37,358 nucleotides of DNA, taken from NCBI GenBank assembly GCA_018821305.1, contig JAHJMN010000081.1:1-37358 (forward strand). The letters are read 5' to 3'. Below the pieces are notes generated by a model. That model saw only the letters and a program-made list of their open reading frames with translations. It was not told where the DNA came from and searched no databases. This document shows positions 26,603-35,368 of the stretch, in pieces; position 1 is the stretch's first letter, and every line of letters starts with the position of its first letter. This DNA is from Myxococcota bacterium. GTDB lineage: Bacteria; Myxococcota_A; Polyangia; HGW-17. A program made the translations under genes and the position numbers.

Positions 26603-26673
26603 CAGGACAGTGACTAATTCGTTCGTGTCCGGAAATTCGCTTCGCGAAGCGAATTACAGGACACGAACTAATT
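26603..26673 (-). repeat. Family 2 derivative: long perfect-like palindrome at the mfd 3' end
   Basis: CAGGACAGTGACTAATT (inverted left end) is followed by a near-perfect palindrome at 26621-26668: GTTCGTGTCCGGAAATTCGC and its mirror around TTCGCGAA, ending GGACACGAAC. Only three positions fail to pair. It looks like two right ends of family 2 joined head to head. On the minus strand it begins with the last codon and TAG stop of mfd, so it would form a strong hairpin at the end of the mfd message. No long U-run follows. Confidence 0.75.
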
Positions 26674-29600
26674 AGCACAGGCGGCAAAATATCGCAATAC
26701 TCTTATTGTTTCCTCAAAACGCTCCTCCACGGGGAGATTATTCTCCAGCTGGATCTGAATCCTGCTGGAAGAAGCAAATGAATACCGCGGGGAAGAGTTA
26801 ATCACTTTTAGTAGTGAGTCAATATCAACACAGGCAGATTCATTCAGAGAAATGTAAACCTTTGAACCGGTGACAGTTATTCCTGTTGCGTTGATCTTTC
26901 TGAGTGGAATTTTCAATTTCATTGCCCGGAGAAGGTTCTGAACACTCTGAGGAGGTGAACCATAACGATCGATCAGAACTTCAGAGTAATCAGCCAGCTC
27001 GGTTTCATCAGAACATGATGAGAGATTACGGTATATTACGATACGATCCAGGGGGTCCGGTACCCAGTCTTCAGATATATAAAAAGGAATGTCGAGATTG
27101 AGTTCCGGGTCATTTTTAACCCGTGGGGTCTCCCCTGCAAGGCGGAGGCGAGCTTCTTCCACAAGTTGAACGTAAGTATCAAAACCTACGCTGGACATAA
27201 CGCCGGTCTGTTTTGCTCCAAGGAGATCTCCACTTCCGCGGATTTCAAGATCTTCCGTGGAAAGGTTAAAGCCACTTCCCAGATGAGTGTGTCTTGCAAG
27301 AGCGGCCAGTCTAAGTTGCGCATTACCTGTAACTGCTTCTCCTTCGGGAATGAGAAACCACGCACTGGCGCGAACTTTTCCACGGCCCACACGACCCCGG
27401 AGTTGGTAAAGTTGTGACAGCCCGAAATAGTGAGCATCGGCAACAATAAGGGTGTTAGCCCGACTTATATCAAGACCCGATTCAATGATATTGGTGCTTA
27501 CCAGAACATTGACTCGTCCTTCAAGAAAGGAAAACATTGTGTTTTCTATTGCTTTACTGTCCATTTGGCCATGAATCACACTGCAAATTGCTTCCGGAAC
27601 AAGTTCAGAAATATAAGTTGCCCACTCATGAATGGTTCTGGATAGTTCCGGGGAATTGATTCTTGGAGTGACAAAAAATACCTGTCCCCCACGGGCGAGT
27701 TCCCTGGTAATAGCGGACTTAATAACATTTCCATTTAGTACGCCAATGTTCGTCTTAACAGGTTCACGCTCTGCAGGTGGAGTTGAAATAAGACTTATGT
27801 CCCGGAGGCCTGAGAGACTCATGCTGAGGGTTCTAGGAATTGGCGTTGCCGTCAGGTAGATCACATCAAGTGAAGGGTTCTGGAATCGAAATTTTTCTTT
27901 CTGGGCAACACCAAATTTTTGTTCCTCATCAATAATTAGAAGGCCCAGAGACTTGAAAGTGATGTCCGAGGATAGGATCCGATGAGTAGATATAAGAATG
28001 TCTACTTTACCAGCCGCGACATTCTCAAGGATTTTGTGTTTTTCTGTGGCAGGAGTAAAGCGTGAAAGGCGAGCAACGGTAACGGGAAAATCCCCAACTC
28101 TTTCACTGAATGTTCGGTAATGTTGCTCACACAGGAGGGTAGTTGGAGCCATGAGTGCCACTTGCCTGCCGCTTGTCACCGCAACAAAAGCTGCTCTCAT
28201 TGCTACTTCTGTTTTGCCGAACCCCACATCACCGCAAATAAGCCTGTCCATGGGTCTGGGTGATTCAAGATCCGCCAGAACATCAGTTATAGCCTTAAGT
28301 TGATCCGGTGTTTCTTCAAAAGGAAACAGAGCTTCAAATTCCGTGAAAAGTTCCGCATCTCCTGTGAGGGAATTTCCTGACACTGTATTCCGCTCGGCGT
28401 TCATAAGAAGAAGGCGGTCTGCTAGATCCGCAATTTTCTCCGACGCCTTACTCTTCGTTTTTTCCCAGGTTTTACCCCCAAGTTTGTCGAGCTTTATTCC
28501 TTCACTTCCTCCCCGCAGGGGCATTATCAGGCCGATGCGGTGAGCAGGAACGTAAAGTTTGTCTCCCCCAAGATACTCAATACAAAGAAAATCTCCGGGA
28601 ATATTGCCGGGAGACATGCGGAACAGTCCCTTGAACAGCCCGATACCATGAGTTTCATGTACAACGGGACCATCGACGGGGAGATCGTTCACATTAAACT
28701 GACTTGCTTTGAATTTGTTTTTCTTTTTCCGTCGGACAATGTTTTTTGCCCCCAGAATACCACTTTCACTGAGATAAATAGATGATGGTATCTCAAACTG
28801 TGTATCTCCGGAGGCTTCCCCTCGCCTTGCATATACGCCGGGCTCCGTTGCCAGCGCCGACAAAGGGGAGGTATCATCAAGGTAAATTACCGGGCAGCCA
28901 TGTTCTTCCAGAGCTTTTACAAGCCAGCTTTCCGCCGGTTCATGGGAAACACTGAGAAAAACACGCTTTTCCTCAGAAGGAAGTGTCCGGGCAAGCCATT
29001 CACCGAGGGATTCCCCACGACTTTTCATTTGTTTTGCAGTGTTTATAAGTTCCGTGAGAGGTTCAATGGATGGCCATGCCGGCGGAAGGAAGCCTGTAAG
29101 ACGCAGTGAAATTATGTTTTCTTCGTCGTTTAATGCTTCGATTTCTTCCGGTAGCAGATACCATTTGAAAGGCTCCATGACCGGTTCTTTTGAATCTTTC
29201 CGCTGAGAAAAGGCACTCATTTCATTGTTGTATGCCATTCGATAATTTACAATACAGCTCTCGGGTTCAAAAAAGCACAAACGGAAATCTTTGAAAAAGG
29301 ATGTAATTGGTGCAAGATCTTGATTTATAAGGGGTAAAATTGCTTGTCGCCCAAAGAAATCCTGATTTTCCTCCACACGCTCAAGGTAAAAACGGGTTTT
29401 CGTGGAGGGAATCCCCTGGTTTTCCGCCAGTTCATAAAGTCGGGTCCTGAAGTCTCCGGGGGCTGTCAGAATGGATTCCCTTACAGGATGAACATAAACT
29501 TCCTCATCATCATCAAGTTGACGCAGTCGTTTCTGAGAATCGGGGTCAAACCAGTGCATCGTTTCGATTTCATCATCGAAAAAGATAAGCCTTATAGGAT

Positions 29601-30174
29601 AGGAATACATGGGAATGTATATATCAGTCACCTGACCGCGGATGGAAAATGTTCCAGGAGAATCAACAACTTCTGAACGTTCGTATCCTCCTCTGACAAG
29701 GGTTTGGGCCAGCTCGTCTCGATCAATTGACAGTCCGGTCATAAAAAGGACGCTTAGTTTATTCATCTGGTCCGGAGAAATTGAGCGACGACCGAGGGAA
29801 ACGATGTCCGTAACAGCAAAATGTGCATTATTGCGGAAGAACACGGTGCTGAGACAACCAAGTCTTTCAGCTACCGTCAGAGTATCGGGCAGGACATCAT
29901 TATATATACTCTCCGACGGCAGCGGAATGTGTATCACTCCGCCTTCAGAACCACAGATAAACTCAAGAGTCTGAGCCATTTCACGGGCTGAGGCTGCATC
30001 AGGTGTTATTATAAGCAGGTTTTGGGACTTGTCATCCGCCGCAAAGGTGGACGCACCAGTGATATTTACGAGGCCATTTACTTCAAATCTGCCTGTTTCG
30101 GGAATGGGATAAATTCTACCAGTCATTATAACTTTCTGGAACTTTTCAATTCCGGAAAATGCCTTTTTACTCAT
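26668..30174 (-). CDS. mfd: Transcription-repair coupling factor
   Basis: Cytosolic DNA translocase that removes stalled RNA polymerase at lesions and recruits UvrA. Length 1,168 fits the family (E. coli 1,148). The UvrB-homology part (PGTFSIRGQVTDIYIP) precedes the RNA-polymerase-interacting domain with VHETHGIGLFKG near 505. Helicase motifs follow: CGDVGFGKTEVAM (Walker A, near 646-656), DEEQ near 749, TATPIPRTLSMSL near 775, then VNVLVSTNIIESGLDI and QLYQLRGRVGRG. The C-terminal TRCF domain is complete. The ribosome site is weak. It follows a hydrolase gene at 47 bases. The last codon and stop lie within a family 2 palindrome. Confidence 0.97.
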   Translation of the reverse strand: MSKKAFSGIEKFQKVIMTGRIYPIPETGRFEVNGLVNITGASTFAADDKSQNLLIITPDAASAREMAQTLEFICGSEGGVIHIPLPSESIYNDVLPDTLTVAERLGCLSTVFFRNNAHFAVTDIVSLGRRSISPDQMNKLSVLFMTGLSIDRDELAQTLVRGGYERSEVVDSPGTFSIRGQVTDIYIPMYSYPIRLIFFDDEIETMHWFDPDSQKRLRQLDDDEEVYVHPVRESILTAPGDFRTRLYELAENQGIPSTKTRFYLERVEENQDFFGRQAILPLINQDLAPITSFFKDFRLCFFEPESCIVNYRMAYNNEMSAFSQRKDSKEPVMEPFKWYLLPEEIEALNDEENIISLRLTGFLPPAWPSIEPLTELINTAKQMKSRGESLGEWLARTLPSEEKRVFLSVSHEPAESWLVKALEEHGCPVIYLDDTSPLSALATEPGVYARRGEASGDTQFEIPSSIYLSESGILGAKNIVRRKKKNKFKASQFNVNDLPVDGPVVHETHGIGLFKGLFRMSPGNIPGDFLCIEYLGGDKLYVPAHRIGLIMPLRGGSEGIKLDKLGGKTWEKTKSKASEKIADLADRLLLMNAERNTVSGNSLTGDAELFTEFEALFPFEETPDQLKAITDVLADLESPRPMDRLICGDVGFGKTEVAMRAAFVAVTSGRQVALMAPTTLLCEQHYRTFSERVGDFPVTVARLSRFTPATEKHKILENVAAGKVDILISTHRILSSDITFKSLGLLIIDEEQKFGVAQKEKFRFQNPSLDVIYLTATPIPRTLSMSLSGLRDISLISTPPAEREPVKTNIGVLNGNVIKSAITRELARGGQVFFVTPRINSPELSRTIHEWATYISELVPEAICSVIHGQMDSKAIENTMFSFLEGRVNVLVSTNIIESGLDISRANTLIVADAHYFGLSQLYQLRGRVGRGKVRASAWFLIPEGEAVTGNAQLRLAALARHTHLGSGFNLSTEDLEIRGSGDLLGAKQTGVMSSVGFDTYVQLVEEARLRLAGETPRVKNDPELNLDIPFYISEDWVPDPLDRIVIYRNLSSCSDETELADYSEVLIDRYGSPPQSVQNLLRAMKLKIPLRKINATGITVTGSKVYISLNESACVDIDSLLKVINSSPRYSFASSSRIQIQLENNLPVEERFEETIRVLRYFAACAN

Positions 30175-30221
30175 AAAATTTTTTTAGTCAATCTGGTCTT
30201 GAGTGTTGCTCTGTAAGATTA

Positions 30222-31340
30222 TCAGGTGGATTCAGAAATTCGGTTGGCGATGATGGACCAGACATACTCAAACCTTGCCGTATCAAAACCGGAACCTGAT
30301 GGGAGCCAGTCAGCATATGGATCTCCCCCAGCCCATGGATACTGCCCAACAATATCAAGGTGATCGCTGACTACAATTTTAGGATTTTCTCCGTAAACCT
30401 GACTTAAAGACGGGACAACCCCATCGTTGGAATGTGCAGTCAGGGGGAAAGGAAGTTGATCTTCAAGTTGTTTTTTATATTCATCAGCTCTTGAAGGGTA
30501 TGGATAGTGCGGGTGCTCGCGGCTTGCAATAGTGTACATGAGAGTAAAAAGTCCCGCCATGGAGAGCTTTGCCGCACTGTTTATTTCGTCCAGACGGAAG
30601 TTTGTTGGTGGAGGAGGAGCCGCCGTAACAATGGAAAAGTAATTACAGTTTTCCCGGTCGGAAACTGCTGCGTTGTAGAGGTTCATACCTTCTGGTGTCA
30701 ACTGAATAACAGCTCCCTGATCCCGGGACACTTCATCAAGGAAGCGGAAAAGCTCGTCATTGTCGCCAGTGGTTATCTTCGAAAGAAATTTTTCTGACAG
30801 GCGATCAAGGAATGTGTCAGTACGTCCCGCCCAATCATCAAGGCGGGCAATAAAACTGAGAATCTTACTTCCCGCAAATAGACCGTAGCGACCACTTTTT
30901 GTCGTTGCCATGATAGTTATGATCTGTAAAAGTTGACGGCCGGGGAGGGTTGTGAAGTAATTTGCAAGGGGAGTTCCGAAATGTGGTGTAGAAACGGTAA
31001 TTATGTTTTTTGTAAGCCGCCCGATTTTTTCTTCGATTTCTCCGTCGCGAATCCGCACATTCGGGGTTAAAAGGAGCCTGATATCCAATCCCCCCGTTGA
31101 GTGACCCACGAAATGAAGTCTATCTTCATCAGAAAACCCCTGCTTGATGACTTCATCAAGAACGCACTCGGCCCGTCGTTTAATACTGCCCGTAGGTTTT
31201 GTCTGACATTCAATAATTTGAGCTTTGAAACCAGTTTTTGCAAAATGCGAGTTAAGAAAATCCGCCACACCATGGAAATAACTCAGACTTCCAAGGCGGG
31301 TAAAACCGAAAAACCCGGGAACAAGAAATATTTTATCCAT
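30222..31340 (-). CDS. Alpha/beta-hydrolase, lipase/esterase-like
   Basis: A 372-residue hydrolase without signal peptide. The N-terminal strand and oxyanion region MDKIFLVPGFFGF is typical of triacylglycerol lipase-like proteins. The nucleophile elbow is GHSTGG (Ser81). Candidate partners are Asp306 (HSNDGVVPS) and His327 (DHLDIVGQ), in the right order. VSTPHFGTPLA near 116-126 is a family hallmark of lipases, PHB-depolymerase-like and PGAP1-like proteins. The substrate is unknown. AAGGGG precedes the ATG. It sits between an unrecognised gene and mfd, all in one direction. A link with DNA repair is not implied. Confidence 0.82.
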   Translation of the reverse strand: MDKIFLVPGFFGFTRLGSLSYFHGVADFLNSHFAKTGFKAQIIECQTKPTGSIKRRAECVLDEVIKQGFSDEDRLHFVGHSTGGLDIRLLLTPNVRIRDGEIEEKIGRLTKNIITVSTPHFGTPLANYFTTLPGRQLLQIITIMATTKSGRYGLFAGSKILSFIARLDDWAGRTDTFLDRLSEKFLSKITTGDNDELFRFLDEVSRDQGAVIQLTPEGMNLYNAAVSDRENCNYFSIVTAAPPPPTNFRLDEINSAAKLSMAGLFTLMYTIASREHPHYPYPSRADEYKKQLEDQLPFPLTAHSNDGVVPSLSQVYGENPKIVVSDHLDIVGQYPWAGGDPYADWLPSGSGFDTARFEYVWSIIANRISEST

Positions 31341-31400
31341 TTTATAACCCCTTTTTCAGGCTACCGCCGAAAATGAAAAGTATTCAAGTCAAAATATAAA

Positions 31401-32162
31401 TCATGCCCCTGTCGCAGAAAAATGATTTTTAACTGTTTCAAGAGCGAGAGAAAGTTCAGAAATAGAGAAAAGCCGCACATACTGTCTTGATCCGAAGACT
31501 CTGCCTGAAGGACATTTACCGTCCGGGGACCTGAGATCTGAAAACGGAAAATCATCCAGACCAAGGGTTTCATGGTATGTTCCAATGTAAAAAGTCCCTG
31601 TTGCTTCTTCGTAATGCACACCAAAATTATACCCGGCAAGATAGCACCCGGAAAGTCCGTATTTTACTGTCGTAAATGGTACGCCATCCACAAGTTTGAA
31701 ATTATTTTTCAATTTGAGAAACATCTCGTTAGCAACATCACGGCGCAGAAGCGGCTCCTGGCTCAATATATCAAAATCGCTAACCTGCTGAAGAAAATCG
31801 TCCACCGTAACGCCGGTTTCAATCTTGATATTGCTCGCCGCCAGCCACCAGCAGGTTTCAGAGTTGTAGTGCATATCTTCAGATTCAATAAGGATCTGTT
31901 TGATGGCATCCACGTTATATGCCGCATGCAGAACACAAGAAAGAGCCTGTTTGTCCGGGGGAATCAGATTCATAGCTGCAGCAATTCCAGCGTCAAACCC
32001 CGTAGCTTTTCGTCCGGGCTCCGGCACGCGGTCAAGGAGGGCAGCTTTCACATTTATTGAGGGATCCCAGTGGCCAAGGCTGGCAACGCGATCCATGTTT
32101 GTCTGTACTATTTCTCTGATTTTAAAAATATCGTTCACAAAGTCACCAGTATCTTCGTTCAT
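31401..32162 (-). CDS. Hypothetical protein, family not recognised
   Basis: I use the ATG at 32162 (253 residues): a GGGAG ribosome site lies ten bases upstream, and the longer reading frame (from 32228) would begin inside the promoter. No signal peptide or membrane helix. The protein looks globular with mixed alpha/beta content. Notable residues are a Trp pair in the middle (CWWLAASNIKIETG), a Gly/Tyr-rich stretch (YGLSGCYLAGYNFGVHYE) followed by GTFYIGTYHETLGLDD, and four cysteines. I cannot name a family. It appears to begin a unit with the hydrolase (60 bases downstream) and mfd. Confidence 0.75.
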   Translation of the reverse strand: MNEDTGDFVNDIFKIREIVQTNMDRVASLGHWDPSINVKAALLDRVPEPGRKATGFDAGIAAAMNLIPPDKQALSCVLHAAYNVDAIKQILIESEDMHYNSETCWWLAASNIKIETGVTVDDFLQQVSDFDILSQEPLLRRDVANEMFLKLKNNFKLVDGVPFTTVKYGLSGCYLAGYNFGVHYEEATGTFYIGTYHETLGLDDFPFSDLRSPDGKCPSGRVFGSRQYVRLFSISELSLALETVKNHFSATGA

Positions 32163-32198
32163 TTCAGTCTCCCGGTATGTTTTTGATAATATGAATAT

Positions 32199-32228
32199 AC
32201 TATACCGGAAACAGACACTACACCGCAA
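32199..32228 (-). promoter_or_regulatory. Candidate sigma-70 promoter of the hypothetical gene
   Basis: TTGCGG (32223-32228) and TATAGT (32199-32204) on the minus strand are 18 bases apart, with a leader of about 30 bases to the ATG at 32162. This supports the shorter start of that gene and separates it from the dpdA-like operon. Confidence 0.45.
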
Positions 32229-32322
32229 ATACTAAAATTTGGTTAAATATATACCCAAAATGTCCCGTTTTATAACTTTTTTTTCCACAATTCGCAATGA
32301 AGGGATTTTAAGGTCAGGTTCT

Positions 32323-33513
32323 CTACCGGAGGGTGAGGAACTTTTGCTGTAAGATATAAGTGTTATGGAAGCCTCTTCGGCGATTTCTGTTGTTTCCCCT
32401 GAAAATTGCTACCTGAATACCGGCGGATTTGCACAGGGGGCATGTGCAATTTTCCCAGGGGCGAGCTTCTAAAGTTCGGCGATAGTGTTTAAGGCGCGAG
32501 ATACCGTCTTCAGAATAAAAATTCTCATAGTTTTCTAAAAGACCCATGACGGTTTCAATGTCTGTTTTATGATCTCCGAATTCTCTCAGGGATTGCAGGA
32601 CTTTCTGCTCAAGATTCAGGGCTTTTTTGATCTTTTCTTCCGGCATGTTTTTCATTGGGCCGCGCTTTCCCTCGGGAGAAGGAACCCTGATCGCGCAATA
32701 GTCGCCATCCGGCATGTGGAAATTATCCGTGGAGCCCATCCATGCCCTGCGAAGAGCTGAAGCACTGTCTACACTGAAAATGCTTTTTTCACGATAGAGA
32801 TCAAAAAGTGGTGGCCGTGCGACGCCAAAAAGGTGGATACGTGTTTCAGCATGGATAACTTTTCGGATTTCCGTTACGATTTCAGTTATTTCTTCGTTTC
32901 GCTTGCGTACGAGGCCTCCGATGGCGAGATATCGATATCCCATCTTTTCAAGTTTTGCGGCGCAAACACCATATGTTTCACTATCCCAACCCTGAACAGC
33001 TCCCATGGGGGCCCAGGCCGGTTTCAACTTGCGGTGCATCCGGATGAACTCATCGGCATTTTTAATCGTGATATCATAGCGCAACTGTCGATCAGGATGA
33101 TCCGGTCCGGGTATGAGATGATCGATGCTCACACCAAAATCAAAACCACCAGCGGTGTAGTAATCAATGACTTCCGAAGTTGTGTAAGGAGGCAGTTTTT
33201 CTTCAATGTATCCAAAAGCGCCGCAATCACCCATAACGGGAAAATCCGGACGCACCCGCAGGGCACCTTTTACCCCAAGTTCCCGGGTACGCTTTTTGCG
33301 CAGGGCACTTTTCTCCTCCACTACTTTTGAAACTAAAATGCCGTCATAGGGCGGAGGGCTCATGAGTTCGTGAGCATAGGCGGAGTTGGCCCATCCTTTT
33401 CCCTTTTGCGTGTCCGTAATAAAATCATAGTTGGGATCCACCAGATCATCCCAGTCAGGAATGAAATGCCAGGTGCCCGCTGTATCAAGGAACTCATTGG
33501 GGTTAAAAGTCAT
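32323..33513 (-). CDS. dpdA: DpdA-like tRNA-guanine-transglycosylase-family protein
   Basis: Base-exchange enzyme of the TGT superfamily. Asp96 (MGDCGAFGYI) fits the general base. Asp249 (FSVDSASALRRAW) fits the nucleophile. GAVQGWDSETY followed by YLAIGGL matches the substrate-binding segment of TGT. Cys356, Cys358, Cys361 (CTCPLC) and His383 (FHNTYILQ) form the family's zinc site. The opening FIPDWDDLVDPNYDF and the overall pattern resemble DpdA proteins, which put preQ0 into DNA, more than bacterial Tgt, which uses preQ1 on tRNA. That assignment rests on memory of the family, not on a search. It overlaps the gene upstream by four bases (ATGA). No dpdB or dpdC lies nearby. Confidence 0.75.
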   Translation of the reverse strand: MTFNPNEFLDTAGTWHFIPDWDDLVDPNYDFITDTQKGKGWANSAYAHELMSPPPYDGILVSKVVEEKSALRKKRTRELGVKGALRVRPDFPVMGDCGAFGYIEEKLPPYTTSEVIDYYTAGGFDFGVSIDHLIPGPDHPDRQLRYDITIKNADEFIRMHRKLKPAWAPMGAVQGWDSETYGVCAAKLEKMGYRYLAIGGLVRKRNEEITEIVTEIRKVIHAETRIHLFGVARPPLFDLYREKSIFSVDSASALRRAWMGSTDNFHMPDGDYCAIRVPSPEGKRGPMKNMPEEKIKKALNLEQKVLQSLREFGDHKTDIETVMGLLENYENFYSEDGISRLKHYRRTLEARPWENCTCPLCKSAGIQVAIFRGNNRNRRRGFHNTYILQQKFLTLR

Positions 33514-34181
33514 GGGTTTTCCAGCAGATTCAGAATATTCTCGTGAGTATTTAGAAGGAAAGTTTGTTGAAAGTCCTGTCTTTGCCGGGTGCGGTCTAAA
33601 ATACGAGCAGTTAAAAGACCTTTCAGGGCCACGAGGGTTGCTTTAAAACGACGAGCCTCAGGCATCCCCAGTCGAAGTGCCTTGCTTTTATCCGGCGCTG
33701 CTGACGAAGGCGCACAGAGAAAAAGACTTGTGGAAAACGATTCATCCGATGGGATATCAGCGGCTGTGAGATAGGAATCACCCAGTGCAAAAATTACTCC
33801 TTCAGCGCTTTTTGACGCCGCAATAATTTTTTCACTGATCCCCAGTTTACGGCTCCAGGACTGAATAAACTTTTTTGATTTTCCTGAAAACGTAAAGTCG
33901 TATGCCGGAATCAACTGATCTCCACTTATAAGTCCGAGTCCAGCGCTTAAAATATACACATCAACGCGGCCCCCGGCGTTTCGATAGCGCTTTACGCCTT
34001 CCATGAGGAACTTGTGCTGCATTCCCGTGTACATTTCTTCTGCTTTTTTCAGTTCAAAACCCTCTGGAAGAGTTCCGGAATTTGCGTAATTTTCCAGATC
34101 TGCATCAGTAAGGCCGGCTTGCAAAGCCTTTTTTCCCGTACATGAGGTTATTACTGCGAGATGAGGCAGGTTTTTATTCAT
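33510..34181 (-). CDS. DUF6884-like protein in preQ0 operon
   Basis: The start is taken at ATG 34181 (223 residues). An upstream TTG would extend it but lies deeper in folE2. The N-terminal half fits the DUF6884 pattern: HLAVITSCTGKKAL, AEEMYTGMQHKFLMEG, VDVYILSAGLGLISGDQLIPAYDFTF in pieces. These show a strand ending in Ser-Cys with two Lys, and a Ser-Ala-Gly-x-Gly-Leu loop with a distant Pro-Ala-Tyr-Asp. The C-terminal 80 residues are helical. The biochemical function is unknown. It overlaps folE2 by eight bases and the dpdA-like gene by four, so its production is coupled to the pathway. A role with the transglycosylase, for example DNA or substrate handling, is inference. Confidence 0.7.
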   Translation of the reverse strand: MNKNLPHLAVITSCTGKKALQAGLTDADLENYANSGTLPEGFELKKAEEMYTGMQHKFLMEGVKRYRNAGGRVDVYILSAGLGLISGDQLIPAYDFTFSGKSKKFIQSWSRKLGISEKIIAASKSAEGVIFALGDSYLTAADIPSDESFSTSLFLCAPSSAAPDKSKALRLGMPEARRFKATLVALKGLLTARILDRTRQRQDFQQTFLLNTHENILNLLENP

Positions 34182-34974
34182 CGCCCCGTGTCCACGTCGT
34201 AACGGCAAATGCTTTGTGATTATGAATGCTTTCGTCGTTTACTGCCGTTACTTCATACCACCCAACCCGCTCATCTTCACGGAGTCTTACGGCGGTGTTT
34301 CGAACCATGTCTTCCACGAAAACGGGATTGTCGTAGGCCTGCATGGTAACAAAACGTTCATCTTCACGTTTTAAAAGGGCATAAATGGGCGCCGAGGCAC
34401 TGGCTTCAGCTGTTTCAAAAAGCTCTTCCAGCCAGATATGCCTGAAGTTGTCCGGACCATCGAAAATCGGCTGTACTTTCATCGTGATAATTCCACGCTG
34501 ATTGTGGGCTCCATAATCGGATACTGCTTTTGAGCAGGGGCACAGGCTTGTTACGGGGACTGCTGCCTCTAAAATGAAATCAATTTTGTCACCATCGGCG
34601 GAAATATGAAATGCGCACTGATATTCCATGAGACTTGGAGAACCACTCACAGGGGCCGCCTTTTCAACGAAATATGGAAAACGCACTTCAAGATGCGCTT
34701 TTTCCGCATGCAGGCGACGCTGAACTTCGCGAATCATCCCCGGAAGCGCATCGGCAGTAATATTGTGATGAAAATCGCTGAGAATGGTAACAAAGCGACT
34801 CATGTGAGTGCCTTTAAATTCCTTAGGAAGATCAACACTGATGCGGAAACGTCCAACGGTCTGCTGGGTTTCCCGGGCTCTGTCCGAAACGCTGATGGGC
34901 CAGAGAATATCAGTTATCCCCACGTGATCAATGGGAATCTGCCGATGATCATGGCTGCTCTGAACATCTTCCAT
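34174..34974 (-). CDS. folE2: GTP cyclohydrolase FolE2 (type IB)
   Basis: Converts GTP to 7,8-dihydroneopterin triphosphate plus formate, the first step of preQ0 (and folate) synthesis. I place the start at ATG 34974: GAGGAGG precedes it and the opening MEDVQSSHDHRQIPIDHVG is the usual FolE2 N-terminus, whereas the longer frame runs into queD. The catalytic region has TSLCPCSKAVSDYGAHNQRG, with the metal Cys near residue 147 and the following His. The 267 residues are normal. It begins one base after the queD stop. FolE2 is the form less dependent on zinc than FolE. This copy belongs to the deazaguanine operon and may not serve folate synthesis. Confidence 0.95.
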   Translation of the reverse strand: MEDVQSSHDHRQIPIDHVGITDILWPISVSDRARETQQTVGRFRISVDLPKEFKGTHMSRFVTILSDFHHNITADALPGMIREVQRRLHAEKAHLEVRFPYFVEKAAPVSGSPSLMEYQCAFHISADGDKIDFILEAAVPVTSLCPCSKAVSDYGAHNQRGIITMKVQPIFDGPDNFRHIWLEELFETAEASASAPIYALLKREDERFVTMQAYDNPVFVEDMVRNTAVRLREDERVGWYEVTAVNDESIHNHKAFAVTTWTRGDE

Positions 34975-34975
34975 G

Positions 34976-35347
34976 TTAATCCTCCTCACCGAAATAATCA
35001 CACCGGGAGGTATCGGTTTCGTAAACTGTAACTCTGTGGAGACCCTGAATGTTGTTTTCAAGGCGCTTCCACAGCCAACGGGCGAGTACTTCACTGGTTC
35101 CGTCTTCAAGACCAGGGATATCATTCAGATACGTGTGGTCGAGTTCTTCCACAAGGGGTTTTACGACCTTTGATATGTCTTTGTAATCCATGAACCAGGC
35201 GGTTTCATCGGGAACCTGACCCCGGACTTCCACATCAAATTTGAAACTGTGTCCGTGCAGGTTGCGGCATTTGTGTCCGTCGGGGGCTTTGGGAAGGCAG
35301 TGAGCAGCTTCAAAGCCGTAACTTTTTGATAAATGAACTGTATGCAT
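34976..35347 (-). CDS. queD: 6-carboxytetrahydropterin synthase QueD
   Basis: Turns dihydroneopterin triphosphate into 6-carboxy-5,6,7,8-tetrahydropterin, the second step of the preQ0 pathway. The 123-residue size is typical. The zinc-binding histidines are in FEAAHCLP and CRNLHGHSF; the Cys of that segment is the catalytic residue. ELDHTYLND and the late Glu in VTVYETDTSRCDY complete the active site. A GGAG ribosome site precedes the ATG. It lies 21 bases after queE and touches folE2. Confidence 0.95.
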   Translation of the reverse strand: MHTVHLSKSYGFEAAHCLPKAPDGHKCRNLHGHSFKFDVEVRGQVPDETAWFMDYKDISKVVKPLVEELDHTYLNDIPGLEDGTSEVLARWLWKRLENNIQGLHRVTVYETDTSRCDYFGEED

Positions 35348-35368
35348 AAAGTACTCCGATGCTCTCTT

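Noticed and set aside
34975-35124. Longer FolE2 reading frame overlapping queD
   Set aside because: The extra 50 residues are the shadow of queD in another frame; FolE2 begins at MEDVQSS with a good ribosome site.
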